DNA from: an uncultured Oscillospiraceae bacterium
Lineage (GTDB): Bacteria > Bacillota > Clostridia > Oscillospirales > Acutalibacteraceae
Direction: 5' to 3'
DNA: 64,000 bases
Assembly (NCBI GenBank): GCA_905193225.1
Contig: CAJJNV010000009.1
Coordinates: 11,331-75,330, forward strand
The notes below the pieces were generated by a model, which saw only the letters and a program-made list of their open reading frames with translations, did not search any database and was not told where the DNA came from. Shown here in pieces: positions 35,010 through 44,035 of this stretch (positions are counted from its first letter, which is position 1; every line of letters starts with the position of its first letter). Position numbers and translations under genes: made by a program.

Positions 35010-36698
35010 TTACATTGTCTCGGGAGCGTCGATTTTAAGTATCTCCAAAACATTTTTAAGCACGGTTTTTGTGCAAAGGCAAAGCTGCAGGCGGGCGTAC
35101 ATCAGCCCCTCATTGTCGCAGCGCACCCTGCAGGCATTATAGAACTTGTGGAAAAGTGTGGCGAGCTCGACGGCATACTTTGTTATCTTGGAAGGATCGA
35201 GGGCCGCCGCTGCCTCGGTTATCTCTCCGGTTAAAGCGCCGAGATGGCGTATAAGTTCGATTTCCTCATCGCAGGTCAGCACGTCAAGCTCCTTTTTACT
35301 CGTTTCTTTGGGGAAAATGCCCTCGGCCGCAAGGTTTTTAAGAATGCTGCAAATTCTTGCGTGAGCATACTGAACATAATAAACGGGGTTTTCGCTGGAC
35401 TGCTCAACCGCAAGGTTAAGGTCAAATTCGCAGTGGGTGTTAGGTTCCCTGAGATTGAAGAAAAATCTCGCTGCGTCAATAGGTACTTCGTCGAGAAGAG
35501 TGACGAGGGTGATGGCCTTTCCGCTTCTCTTGGAAAGCTTGACCGCTTCGCCGTTTCTCACAAGCCTCACCATCTGCATAAGTACCACCTTGAGCCGGTC
35601 GGGATTGATGGAAAGAGCCTTTAAAGCAGCCTTGAGCCTCGGAACATAGCCGTGGTGATCGGCACCGAGAACGTCCACCGCCGTATCAAACCCGCGGGTG
35701 ACAAGCTTATTATAGTGATATGCAATATCAGGTACAACATAGGTGGGCACGCCGTTTGAACGCACAAGCACAAAATCCTTGTCCGCGCCGAACTGCTCGG
35801 CCTTAAACCAGATGGCGCCGTCCTGCTCGTAGGTGTGGCCATTTTCGGTGAGAATGTCGACTATCTTTTTAACGTCGCCGCTTTTGTGCAGCGTGCTTTC
35901 CTTAAACCATACATCATATTTAATGCGGTATTTTGCAAGATCTCTTTCAAGTCCCTCGATGTTAAGGGGCAGTGCATAGTCCACAAGAGCCTTGCGGCGG
36001 GTGTCGCTGTCGGTATCGACAAATTTGTTGCCGTGTATTTCGGCAAAGGCCTTTGCGTGGTCGATAATGTCCTGACCGTGGTAAGCGTCCTCGGGCATTT
36101 CGATTCCTTCCTTGTAAAGCTGAAGGTATCTTACCTCGAGAGAAAGGCCGAATTTATTTATCTGGTTTCCGGCGTCGTTTATGTAAAATTCGCGGCATAC
36201 ATCATATCCCGCCGCCGAAAGCACTCCTGCAAGGCAGTCGCCCAGCGCACCGCCCCGTGCGTTTCCGATGTGCATAGGGCCGGTGGGATTGGCCGAAACA
36301 AATTCCACGTCGATTTTTTTGCCCTTTCCGAAGTCCGAGCGGCCATAACTGTCGCCGTTTTCGCTAATGTCGGCTAATATGTCGGAATAAAAGGCGGGAG
36401 AAAGACGAAAGTTTATAAAACCGGGGCCGGCAATTTCGGCCGAGCTTGCGTATGTGTCCGACAGATCAAGATTTTCTTTTATGATTTCGGCAATCTTTAC
36501 CGGAGCCATATGAAAGGCCTTTGCCGATACCATGGCTGCGTTTGTTGCATAGTCGCCTTTTTTACGGTCGGCGGGGATCTCTATTTTAAAGTCGGGAATG
36601 GGCTCGGCAGCAAGCTGACCCTTTGCGACAGCCCGTCCGAGAGCCTCTATAACCGCACTTTTAATGGCTTTTTCAGATTTTTCAGGTATGTTAGACAT
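35010..36698 (-). CDS. argS: Arginyl-tRNA synthetase
   Basis: A protein of 562 aa, class I synthetase, from ATG 36698 (AGGAAAGGA 6 nt upstream). An N-terminal arginyl core domain precedes the catalytic domain with SANPTGPMHIGNARGG (HIGH-like motif) and a KLSKRSG motif (KMSKS-like), followed by a DALR anticodon-binding domain. It is the last gene of the operon beginning at yjbQ. Confidence 0.97.
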   Translation of the reverse strand: MSNIPEKSEKAIKSAVIEALGRAVAKGQLAAEPIPDFKIEIPADRKKGDYATNAAMVSAKAFHMAPVKIAEIIKENLDLSDTYASSAEIAGPGFINFRLSPAFYSDILADISENGDSYGRSDFGKGKKIDVEFVSANPTGPMHIGNARGGALGDCLAGVLSAAGYDVCREFYINDAGNQINKFGLSLEVRYLQLYKEGIEMPEDAYHGQDIIDHAKAFAEIHGNKFVDTDSDTRRKALVDYALPLNIEGLERDLAKYRIKYDVWFKESTLHKSGDVKKIVDILTENGHTYEQDGAIWFKAEQFGADKDFVLVRSNGVPTYVVPDIAYHYNKLVTRGFDTAVDVLGADHHGYVPRLKAALKALSINPDRLKVVLMQMVRLVRNGEAVKLSKRSGKAITLVTLLDEVPIDAARFFFNLREPNTHCEFDLNLAVEQSSENPVYYVQYAHARICSILKNLAAEGIFPKETSKKELDVLTCDEEIELIRHLGALTGEITEAAAALDPSKITKYAVELATLFHKFYNACRVRCDNEGLMYARLQLCLCTKTVLKNVLEILKIDAPETM

Positions 36699-36772
36699 AA
36701 AAAATTCCTTTCCTAAAACCAAGGGATTTTAAATTTTATCCTCATTATTTTAAAATTAAACTTAAAATCAAA

Positions 36773-37207
36773 TCAAATTGTGGCGGGCTTAACGGTAATG
36801 TCCACCTCATTTCGGCCGGCAAAGGCTGAATTGATGTCGATGGTGTATTTCATATTGAGCTTTCCGCCGTTCTGACCGAGGTCGCAAACAACGTTTTCAC
36901 CGAATATGCCCATGGAAAATTCACAGGGCCCCATCTGGTAAAGGCTCATATGCCGTTTGCCCTTCTGAATGGTCATACGGCCGATGTCCTCGCCCTCCCT
37001 GTCGAGGGTTACAAGGGGCATGGCACCGTTGCCCTTAACCGTCAGGGTAGTGGAAATATTTTGACCTTCTCCGCTGTCGGCGTCGTAGAAAAGCACTATA
37101 TCGTCGCCATTGAAATCAAGCTTTCCTTCGACCGTCATTTCGATTATTTCGGGAGACGGACCGCCGAAATGCTGCTTTCCTTCTATTGTTATGATGACAT
37201 CCTTCAA
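36773..37207 (-). CDS. DUF1934 (YwiB-like) beta-barrel protein
   Basis: A protein of 144 aa, all-beta by pattern, matching DUF1934 with VIITIEGKQ, LFYDAD, VTLDREGEDIG and CDLGQNGGKLNMKYTID. Function unknown; members are often found beside argS. TTG at 37207 is preferred as the start, with GGAG 7 nt upstream and a TTGA overlap with murI; an upstream TTG (37222) lacks an RBS. Confidence 0.85.
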   Translation of the reverse strand: MKDVIITIEGKQHFGGPSPEIIEMTVEGKLDFNGDDIVLFYDADSGEGQNISTTLTVKGNGAMPLVTLDREGEDIGRMTIQKGKRHMSLYQMGPCEFSMGIFGENVVCDLGQNGGKLNMKYTIDINSAFAGRNEVDITVKPATI

Positions 37208-38040
37208 GTCATATCGCTCCAATCAACAGCCGTAACGCTTTCGGAAATATCTCTTCCTAAAAAGCTTTTTGCAATGCGTGAAAAACCCTGGGGACGGTCG
37301 GAAACGAAAAACTCGGCCCTTCCGTCGGTTTTTGATGTGTTTAAAAGTCCCCTTGCTTCGAGAGCGGCTTTGGCGGTCTTGGCCGTCTGTTCGCCTGCAT
37401 TTATAAGGGCTACGTGCTCGCCCATATAATCGGCAATGACCTCTTTAAGCATGGGAAAATGGGTGCATCCCATTATAAGTGTATCGACCCCTGCATCCTT
37501 TAAGGGCTTAAGATATCTTTCGGTAACGAGAGCGGGAAGAGGGTCTCCTTTTTCAAAGTATCCTTCCTCAACAATGTTGACAAACAAGGGACAGGCCTTT
37601 GTAAAAACCGAAACCGAAGGATCGATCTTTTCAATGGTTTTGACAAAAGAACCGCTGCTTACGGTGGCGGCCGTCCCGGCAACACCTATTTTCTTGTTCT
37701 TTGTGGATCTGACGGCCGAAATCGAAGCGGGTGTGACCACTTCAACAAATGGGACCGGAAGCGCATCTCCGATGTCGGGAGCTACCGAGCTTACCGTTCC
37801 GCAGGCTGCGATTATAAGCTTAACGTCCTTTGAAAGCAAAAACTGCGCGTCCTCTTTTGCATACCGCCGTATAACATCGCGTCCTCTGTTACCGTACGGC
37901 ACCCTTCCGGTGTCGCCGAAATAGACAATGTTTTCTTTCGGAAGCAGCTTTATGACCTCGGCGGCCACTGTCAGTCCGCCAAGTCCCGAGTCGAAAATGC
38001 CGATTGGCATGGTTTCTTTGTTCGTATTAAACACCTTCAA
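37204..38040 (-). CDS. murI: Glutamate racemase
   Basis: A protein of 278 aa; it supplies D-glutamate for peptidoglycan. IGIFDSGLGGLT near the N-terminus holds the catalytic Asp, and GCTHFPML near residue 202 holds the second Cys. The first Cys sits in IAACGTVSS where most MurI enzymes have ACNTAS, so the Asn that contacts substrate is replaced by Gly. Start uncertain: TTG 38040 follows the previous stop directly; ATG 38010 gives a shorter N-terminus like MPIGIFD, but neither has a clear RBS. Confidence 0.9.
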   Translation of the reverse strand: MKVFNTNKETMPIGIFDSGLGGLTVAAEVIKLLPKENIVYFGDTGRVPYGNRGRDVIRRYAKEDAQFLLSKDVKLIIAACGTVSSVAPDIGDALPVPFVEVVTPASISAVRSTKNKKIGVAGTAATVSSGSFVKTIEKIDPSVSVFTKACPLFVNIVEEGYFEKGDPLPALVTERYLKPLKDAGVDTLIMGCTHFPMLKEVIADYMGEHVALINAGEQTAKTAKAALEARGLLNTSKTDGRAEFFVSDRPQGFSRIAKSFLGRDISESVTAVDWSDMT

Positions 38041-38041
38041 A

Positions 38042-38770
38042 TTATTTTTTCAGGGCAATGGAATTTTTAAGCGCAAGGGCAAGATAATTCTTGTCTTTAA
38101 GATATCCGAGAGCCGATTCGGTCAGTTCCTTTTCCCCTTTAAGTGCGGTTGCAAGTACGCAGGTGCTCACCACCGCGCGCACCTCTCTGTCTCCGAGCCG
38201 GTAGGCTTCGTCCAGCATATCAAAATATTTCTGAAGCCGCTTTTTGTCGTTTGCGCGAAGCAACTCTTTAAGCAGGGGAGCGGCCTTGGTTTCGTAAAAT
38301 TCAACATACAGGAAGGTGCCGTTGTCAGAAACGAAATCGGGATACTCATCCTTGAACTGAGGGAATACGGTCAGAAAATTGCCGGTCAGTGATACAACGG
38401 TGGGCTGATCGTTTTTCTTTGCGCGGCCGGGCAGAGAAACTGCGTTCTGGCGGGAGACCGAGGGCTTTATTCCCAAAACCTCTCTGAGGGTATCTTCAAA
38501 ATCTCCGCCGATGGAGGAGGCGTAAGAAGCCTTTGTACCGTCCTCGAAAAGCCATTCGCTGATATCGGCCCAGTCTTCGGGAGCGCTCTGCTCCGAAAGG
38601 CTCGATTTCTGAAGGCAGAACAGCTTTTTGTCCTCCTTGAAAATTACACGAACGGCAGTGTCATCGTTTTTAAAGTAGCTCGAATCGTCAAGATCCACCG
38701 CCTTAAATCCGCGGCTGTCAAGCAGGGGTTTTATTTTGTCGATAATTAAATTATATGCTTCGATGTTCAT
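38042..38770 (-). CDS. Hypothetical protein, C-terminal helical domain
   Basis: A protein of 242 aa with no signal peptide and no membrane segment. The N-terminal part (about 1-110) is mixed alpha/beta, then a short linker (about 112-130), then a helical domain of about 110 residues. I do not recognise it confidently; the C-terminal part vaguely resembles DUF7674-type domains. It lies in an operon between yjbQ-like and murI, separated by 2 bp from murI, suggesting co-translation. Confidence 0.7.
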   Translation of the reverse strand: MNIEAYNLIIDKIKPLLDSRGFKAVDLDDSSYFKNDDTAVRVIFKEDKKLFCLQKSSLSEQSAPEDWADISEWLFEDGTKASYASSIGGDFEDTLREVLGIKPSVSRQNAVSLPGRAKKNDQPTVVSLTGNFLTVFPQFKDEYPDFVSDNGTFLYVEFYETKAAPLLKELLRANDKKRLQKYFDMLDEAYRLGDREVRAVVSTCVLATALKGEKELTESALGYLKDKNYLALALKNSIALKK

Positions 38771-38781
38771 AATTTTTCTCC

Positions 38782-39198
38782 TTATTCACCGATTATTTTA
38801 ATGAGTACACGTTTGTTTCTCAGCCCGTCGAACTCTCCGTAAAAGATCTGTTCCCAGGGGCCGAAATCCAGTTTTCCGTTTGTTACGGCAACCACTACCT
38901 CGCGTCCCATAAGGGTACGCTTTATGTGGGCGTCTCCGTTGTCCTCATATCCGTTATGGGCATATCTGCTGTAAGGCTTTTCGGGAGCTAATTCCTCAAG
39001 CCATCTTTCAAAGTCGCTGTGAAGTCCCGGCTCGTCGTCGTTGATGAAAACGCTGGCGGTTATGTGCATGGCATTGCAAAGAAGAAGCCCCTCTTTAATG
39101 CCGCTTTCTCTCAGCGCAGTTTCACACTCGCCTGTAATGTTTACAAAGCCTCTCCTTTTCGGAATGTTAAATACCAGCTCTTTACGATAGGATTTCAT
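38782..39198 (-). CDS. YjbQ/UPF0047 family protein
   Basis: A protein of 138 aa from ATG 39198 (AGGAG 7 nt upstream). It matches the family: HITASVFINDDEPG, GYEDNGDAHIKRTLMG and GPWEQIFYGEFDG are its signatures. Members have been linked to a thiamine-phosphate synthase-like activity, but the physiological role is not settled. It is the first gene of the leftward operon, with a consensus promoter upstream at 39315. Confidence 0.88.
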   Translation of the reverse strand: MKSYRKELVFNIPKRRGFVNITGECETALRESGIKEGLLLCNAMHITASVFINDDEPGLHSDFERWLEELAPEKPYSRYAHNGYEDNGDAHIKRTLMGREVVVAVTNGKLDFGPWEQIFYGEFDGLRNKRVLIKIIGE

Positions 39199-39314
39199 AA
39201 GAAAACTCCTTTTTTGGACTTTTGTGACGCAGACCGCATCGGCGAAAAATTGCAAAAAAGCATTATCCGCTCAAAATACGGCACAAACATCCCATTTTTA
39301 TAAAGTTACACTAT

Positions 39315-39343
39315 ATTATAAAGCCCGCGCCCTCTTTTGTCAA
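39315..39343 (-). promoter_or_regulatory. Promoter of the yjbQ-murI-argS operon
   Basis: On the minus strand, TTGACA (39338-39343) and TATAAT (39315-39320) have a 17-bp spacer. The intergenic stretch 39344-39530 has no other recognised feature. Confidence 0.85.
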
Positions 39344-39530
39344 GAAAACATTGACCTGCAAAGCCGCATCTTGCCAAAAAAATGCAAAAGCGCGGGAAAT
39401 GGCCTTTTTTCAAGGGCTGCACACACTCTTGCACAACCGGAAAACACCCCGCCGCTCATTCATTTGCCTGATTTTTTAAAAAAATATGTTTCATAGCGGC
39501 GAAAGAGCGAAAAATGCAGATGAAAAACTA

Positions 39531-39559
39531 TTGATAAAATCGGCCGTTTGTATTATAAT
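39531..39559 (+). promoter_or_regulatory. Promoter of darA-holB(-ricT)
   Basis: TTGATA (39531-39536) and TATAAT (39554-39559) with a 17-bp spacer; the leader of about 140 nt holds no recognised element. Confidence 0.8.
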
Positions 39560-39707
39560 CAGTGTGAAGATGTATGTATTTACGATGCAGGTGCCGTGCA
39601 GGACAAAATCGGCTTGTATCTGTTGGGAGCGGTAGAGCTGCCGCGCCAAACAGCACAACACCTTTACCGGATACGGCACAAAAGATTATATGATACGGAG
39701 GAAAACC

Positions 39708-40031
39708 ATGAAACTCATACTTGCTATCGTCAACGATGATGACGCCGCCGTTGTATCAGGCGCGCTGACCAAGGCAAAGCTTTCTGCAACCAAGCTTGCC
39801 ACCACCGGCGGATATCTTAAAGCCGGCAATACCACCTTCATAATCGGCGTGGAAAACGAACAGGTCGATATGGCCATCGAAATAATCGGCAACAACGCCA
39901 GAAAACGCACACAGATAATCCAGGATCCCTCTCCCTACGGAACGGTCAACACAATGGCCATGCCTCTCGAGATAACCGTGGGCGGAGCCACCGTCTTTGT
40001 GCTTGATGTTGAAAGCTTCCACAAGTTATGA
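39708..40031 (+). CDS. darA: Cyclic di-AMP-binding PII-like protein DarA (YaaQ)
   Basis: A protein of 107 aa from ATG 39708 with GGAGGA upstream; an upstream in-frame ATG at 39690 precedes the RBS. It is a PII-like fold (LILAIVNDDDAAVVSGAL, TTGGYLKAGNTTFIIGV, VGGATVFVLDV). The family binds c-di-AMP. It overlaps holB by ATGA, matching the B. subtilis darA-holB-ricT neighbourhood. Confidence 0.92.
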   Translation: MKLILAIVNDDDAAVVSGALTKAKLSATKLATTGGYLKAGNTTFIIGVENEQVDMAIEIIGNNARKRTQIIQDPSPYGTVNTMAMPLEITVGGATVFVLDVESFHKL

Positions 40032-40996
40032 TAACCGCTGAGCTTTCCGATTTTATCGGACCTTCCGGTCTTGTTTCTCAACTTGAAACCGCCCTTGAAA
40101 AAGGCACCCTTCCCCAGGCCGTTCTCATCAATGGCAGACGGGGAAGCGGGAAAAGGACCCTGGCCGCGGCTTTGGCGGCAGGCCTTGTGTGCACAGGGGA
40201 ACATAAACCCTGCGGAAACTGCAGCTCCTGCAAAAAGGCAAAAACCGGCCATCCCGACATTGCCTTTGCAGACGGCGGTGAAAAGGGAAATGTCACGGTG
40301 GACGATGTTCGTGAACTGAGAAGACAGGCCTTTATTCTGCCCAACGACGGCGACAAAAAGGTTTTTATAATAACCGGAAAAATGGCGCCCGCTTCCCAGA
40401 ACGCTCTGCTTAAAATCCTCGAAGAGCCTCCCGCCGGAGTGTACTTCATAATAATAACCGAGCATAGGGAACAGCTGCTCGACACTATAGTTTCCCGCTG
40501 TATGCCCATCGAGCTTAAACCCCTGCCGACCGAGGCAGTAGAAAATTTTCTTTTAAAGAAATTTCCCGACGTTTCAGGGGATAAAATCAAATCGGCGGCC
40601 CGGTGCAGCGAAGGAAACATCGGATCGGCCGAGCATCGGATGACAAGCGGAAATCCTGAACAGGATGAAATGCTTGAAAAAATGCTTTGGGCGGCGGCTT
40701 CCTGCGACCCGGTGCTGTTTGCGGCAAGCTCGATGCCACTCGAAAAGGACGCAGGTCTGTTTGAAAGGGCTCTCGAACAACTGAGTCTTGCCTTCCGTGA
40801 TGCCTTTATGAAAAAGGAAGGATTGGGGCAGGGACTTTGCCCATTCACAAAGCAGGTCGATGCCCTGGCCGAGAGAAAGACATCAAAGCGTCTTGCCGAG
40901 CTTTACGAAATATGCGGAAGATATGCCTTAAGGCTTTCGGAAAATCCAAAGCAAAATCTTTTGCTTGCCTGCCTTTGCACAGAACTTACCGAGTGA
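40028..40996 (+). CDS. holB: DNA polymerase III delta' subunit (HolB)
   Basis: A protein of 322 aa, AAA+ clamp-loader subunit. The P-loop is GRRGSGKRT, a zinc module CTGEHKPCGNCSSC follows, and the ALLKILEEPP and SRC motifs are those of delta'/tau family. It overlaps darA by ATGA. Its C-terminal collar domain is compact. Confidence 0.92.
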   Translation: MITAELSDFIGPSGLVSQLETALEKGTLPQAVLINGRRGSGKRTLAAALAAGLVCTGEHKPCGNCSSCKKAKTGHPDIAFADGGEKGNVTVDDVRELRRQAFILPNDGDKKVFIITGKMAPASQNALLKILEEPPAGVYFIIITEHREQLLDTIVSRCMPIELKPLPTEAVENFLLKKFPDVSGDKIKSAARCSEGNIGSAEHRMTSGNPEQDEMLEKMLWAAASCDPVLFAASSMPLEKDAGLFERALEQLSLAFRDAFMKKEGLGQGLCPFTKQVDALAERKTSKRLAELYEICGRYALRLSENPKQNLLLACLCTELTE

Positions 40997-41086
40997 TTTC
41001 TTACGGCCTGTTCCGATCGGCAGCATTGCAAAAACTTTAAGCTGCGGCGCAGCGGACCGCAAACCGCAAACAATGCAAAAACAAAC

Positions 41087-41281
41087 GCAATCGTCAATGA
41101 CGATCCCTTTGCGATAAACAACAATACCGTGATGCAAATCGTCAATGCCGATTGTGATAAGCAGCAGATGGCCGAACACCGTATGGTTTCGCACGTTCCT
41201 TTTCCCGTGCGGCATCGCGTTCACAAACCATAGGCTAAACAGCAATACCATCAACGCGAATCGGCAATACCGTTGCGATAA
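41087..41281. repeat. Three imperfect short repeats in the holB-ricT gap
   Basis: Units at 41087-41117, 41134-41160 and 41256-41281 follow the pattern GC(A/G)AATCG(T/G)CAAT then (T/C)G(T/C)GATAA. The whole 320-bp gap is unusual in base use, with many CAAT and CGAT runs, and separates two genes that usually lie close together in Firmicutes. No origin-like or coding feature is seen. Confidence 0.45.
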
Positions 41282-41317
41282 TTAAAGCGATAATGAAAAT
41301 AAATTGGAGTTGAAAAA

Positions 41318-42214
41318 ATGCCCGAAATAATTGGCGTTAAATTTAAAGACAGCGGAAAGGCATATTACTTTGATCCCGACGGCATAGCCGTCAAAAAGGG
41401 CGAAAGGGTAATTGTTGAAACCTCTCAGGGACTGGAATGCGGCCTTTGCACCATCGAAAATTCCGAAATTTCCGACGAATTTGAGCATCCGCTTAAAAAA
41501 CTTATACGGGTTGCCGCAAAAGAGGATCTCGACCATCTTGAGGAAAACCGCAAGAAGGAAAAAGAAGCCTTTTCCATATGCAACAAAAAAATTGCCGCCC
41601 ACGGCCTTGAAATGAAGCTTATCTCGGTGGAATACACCTTCGATAACAGCAAGATCATATTTTTCTTTACGGCCGACGGACGGGTGGATTTCCGCGAACT
41701 GGTCAGAGACCTTGCCTCGGTTTTCCACACACGCGTGGAGCTCAGACAGGTGGGCGTGCGCGACGAAGCAAAGCTGCTTGGCGGAATAGGAATTTGCGGA
41801 AGGGAATTTTGCTGTGCCGGATTTTTGAATTCGTTTCAGCCGGTGTCCATAAAAATGGCAAAAGAGCAAAATCTTTCGCTCAATCCCGTTAAAATTTCCG
41901 GAACCTGCGGAAGGCTTATGTGCTGCCTGAAATACGAGCAGGATGCTTATGAATTTCTTCATAAAATAAGCCCCCGCGTGGGTGCCGCCGTTAAAACTCC
42001 GTCGGGAGTGGGTACGGTGGAATCGGTCGACCTTTTAAAGGGACGTGTCAAGGTCACTTTTGAAAAGGACGGAGAGACTTCTGTTGAGGTTTTCGACCGC
42101 AAGGAGGTCAGAAGTCTTTCTGCTCAAAAAAAGCCTCGTGAGGAAAACCGCGAGGGCAGGGAAAGAACCGACGACGAACAGCAGCCGTCGGACGACCGAA
42201 AGGACAAGGAATAA
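41318..42214 (+). CDS. ricT: PSP1-domain protein RicT (YaaT)
   Basis: A protein of 298 aa. The PSP1 C-terminal domain (about 55-200) is followed by Cys motifs GICGREFCCAGF and GTCGRLMCCLKYE, the ligands of an Fe-S cluster in the RicA/F/T complex that promotes mRNA maturation by RNase Y. The C-terminus is low-complexity and acidic. Upstream RBS GGAG; gene order darA-holB-ricT supports the assignment. Confidence 0.92.
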   Translation: MPEIIGVKFKDSGKAYYFDPDGIAVKKGERVIVETSQGLECGLCTIENSEISDEFEHPLKKLIRVAAKEDLDHLEENRKKEKEAFSICNKKIAAHGLEMKLISVEYTFDNSKIIFFFTADGRVDFRELVRDLASVFHTRVELRQVGVRDEAKLLGGIGICGREFCCAGFLNSFQPVSIKMAKEQNLSLNPVKISGTCGRLMCCLKYEQDAYEFLHKISPRVGAAVKTPSGVGTVESVDLLKGRVKVTFEKDGETSVEVFDRKEVRSLSAQKKPREENREGRERTDDEQQPSDDRKDKE

Positions 42215-42295
42215 ATAATATCGATACCGGACCAGTCAAGGTCCGATGAAATCGGAACGGCAAACGGTTTTACCGGGAAAACTCGCAGGATTATG

Positions 42296-42334
42296 CGCCT
42301 TCAAAACGGCAAGCTGTGATGCCGTTTAAAGGCG
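42296..42334 (+). terminator. Weak terminator-like hairpin after ricT
   Basis: CGCCTT...AACGGC pairs with GCCGTT...AAGGCG, then TTTGAC. The T-tract is short. Confidence 0.35.
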
Positions 42335-42536
42335 TTTGACGGGCGGCGGCTGTCAGAAAAGCAGCTATGTATTATAATGTAAGCGAATTATATATTGATT
42401 TGCAAATAAAAATGTAAATTGAACTGTGTATTGTGATGTAAGTAAAATGTGTGTAATATGTGCGTAACGAATCGGCAATTTTTTATGTAAACCGATTTTA
42501 ATGGCAAAATAATCACAAATTACCTTAAAAAAATGC

Positions 42537-42564
42537 TTGCATTTAAAAAAAAATGTGATACAAT
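42537..42564 (+). promoter_or_regulatory. Promoter of the ferredoxin gene
   Basis: TTGCAT (42537-42542) and TACAAT (42559-42564) with a 16-bp spacer. Confidence 0.6.
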
Positions 42565-42674
42565 GCAAATGAAGAGTTGAGGATCGGCCATAAGATCGGA
42601 GAAAAATAAATGCATTTTTATTCCCGTCTTGCTTTGTCCTTGATACTCTACCAAGACAAGGAGGTGCAGTTCCA

Positions 42675-42845
42675 ATGGCATACAAAATCAGCGACGAGTG
42701 CATTAAATGCGGCAGTTGTGCAGATACCTGCCCCAACGAGGCCATCGCCGAAGGCGACGACAAGTATGAAATCGACGCCGACAAATGTATCTCTTGCGGC
42801 GCTTGCGAGGCGGCTTGCCCCGTAGAAGCCATCTCCGAGGACTGA
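42675..42845 (+). CDS. 2[4Fe-4S] ferredoxin
   Basis: A small clostridial-type ferredoxin of 56 aa. Cys motifs CIKCGSCADTCP and CISCGACEAACP bind two [4Fe-4S] clusters. AAGGAGGTG precedes the ATG at 42675. It donates electrons in the cytosol; specific partners are not shown. It is monocistronic: consensus promoter upstream, terminator overlapping the stop. Confidence 0.97.
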   Translation: MAYKISDECIKCGSCADTCPNEAIAEGDDKYEIDADKCISCGACEAACPVEAISED

Positions 42846-42894
42846 TATCTTGCTAAAAAAGATATAGTTTTTTCGGTAATCTCGGAGTTTTTTT
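42833..42894 (+). terminator. Intrinsic terminator of the ferredoxin gene
   Basis: CTCCGAG / CTCGGAG with an inner ATATCTT/AAGATAT hairpin and seven T residues. The 5' arm overlaps the end of the ferredoxin coding region. Confidence 0.85.
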
Positions 42895-42936
42895 GTCATT
42901 TGTTATATCTTTTAAAAAAAAATAAGATAATTTTAC

Positions 42937-42965
42937 TTGACAAGATGACTTCCGTGTATTATAAT
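42937..42965 (+). promoter_or_regulatory. Strong consensus promoter of the cohesin gene
   Basis: TTGACA (42937-42942) and TATAAT (42960-42965), 17-bp spacer; an exact sigma-A consensus. Confidence 0.9.
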
Positions 42966-43016
42966 CTCGTTAGAGATGCCCAAAATCTTAAAATTATTGA
43001 AAAGGAATGATTCAAA

Positions 43017-43760
43017 ATGAAAAAGCTTCTCGCAATCGTTTTGAGCGTAGCTATGATTGCTTGCTTCGCAGTTGTCGCATCTGCTGCTGAAGAAATCACC
43101 GCAACCATCGCTACCGTCGAAGTTACCGAAGCATCTGTCGGTACTCAAATTGAGGTTCCCGTAGAAATGAGCAAGTCTCAGTTCGGTTACGGCGCCATCG
43201 CTGTCACACTTCAGTATGACAAAGAAGCTCTTGAGCTTGTTAAGTTCAGCAAAGGCACCCTCATCAAGAATTATGAAGACGCTGAGACCGGCGGCACCGG
43301 TAACCCCGATGTCGGCACCTATGGCTTCATCTGCGCAACCAAGGGCGTAAGCGAAGGTTCTGCTTGCGTTGCTGTCTTCAAGGTAAAGAAGGCTGTTGAT
43401 TCTGCAGTCACTGCTGAAGTTACCGCAGAAGTCTACAAGGACGACACCAAGAGCCCCGATACCGATAAGGTTGTTGCTACCGTAGTAGCCGGCGGCACCA
43501 AGGTTGGCCAGCCCACTCCTCCCAGCGATCCTGGTGAAAGCAAAGTTGATGAGAGCCCTGTAAAGCCTCCTGTTGATGAGAGCCCTGTAAAGCCTCCTGT
43601 TGATGGCAGCAAAGATGCTCCCACCACTGTTGTAACTCCCGGCACCACCAACAACACCACCAAGAACCCCAAGAGCGGTGACGCTTCTGCAGTTGCAGTA
43701 GCCGGCGTACTTTGCGCAGCTATGGCAGCAGCCTTCGTTATCACTAAGAAATCCAAATAA
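43017..43760 (+). CDS. Cohesin-domain scaffold protein with NPKSG cell-wall sorting signal
   Basis: A protein of 247 aa. The signal peptide is at about 1-23. One type I-like cohesin domain at about 27-160 (GTQIEVPVEMS, IAVTLQYDKEALELV, VAVFKVKKAVDSAV). A Pro/Ser/Lys linker at about 163-215 contains a perfect duplication of VDESPVKPP. The C-terminus NPKSG, a hydrophobic helix and a KKSK tail form a sortase sorting signal (an NPXTG-type variant). It should display one cohesin on the wall to bind dockerin proteins, four of which are in this window. It has a perfect sigma-A promoter and highly biased codons, suggesting strong expression. Cohesin-dockerin pairing is inferred. Confidence 0.88.
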   Translation: MKKLLAIVLSVAMIACFAVVASAAEEITATIATVEVTEASVGTQIEVPVEMSKSQFGYGAIAVTLQYDKEALELVKFSKGTLIKNYEDAETGGTGNPDVGTYGFICATKGVSEGSACVAVFKVKKAVDSAVTAEVTAEVYKDDTKSPDTDKVVATVVAGGTKVGQPTPPSDPGESKVDESPVKPPVDESPVKPPVDGSKDAPTTVVTPGTTNNTTKNPKSGDASAVAVAGVLCAAMAAAFVITKKSK

Positions 43761-43813
43761 TTTTGGCTCTTAGCTGAAATGTCGCTTAAAACGACAAAAC
43801 GAAATTTTTAAAC

Positions 43814-43850
43814 AAAAGACCGAAGTCTTAACCGGCTTCGGTCTTTTTCT
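43814..43850 (+). terminator. Intrinsic terminator of the cohesin gene
   Basis: AAAAGACCGAAG / CTTCGGTCTTTT stem (43814-43825, 43836-43848) with T-tract. Confidence 0.9.
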
Positions 43851-44035
43851 TTTGCAGTACGGTTTACGGAGCTTTTGGCCCTCCGGGGCTTTTTGCGGTT
43901 GGGTGCTTCTATTTATATTTAAGAATATGAATTGTTTTTTGATTTTACTTCGTGTCGGTTGACAAACGGCCGACGGAGTGTTATAATTCAAATGAAACGC
44001 TCTACTACAATAAAGTGTTAAAGTGAGGTAAAGGT

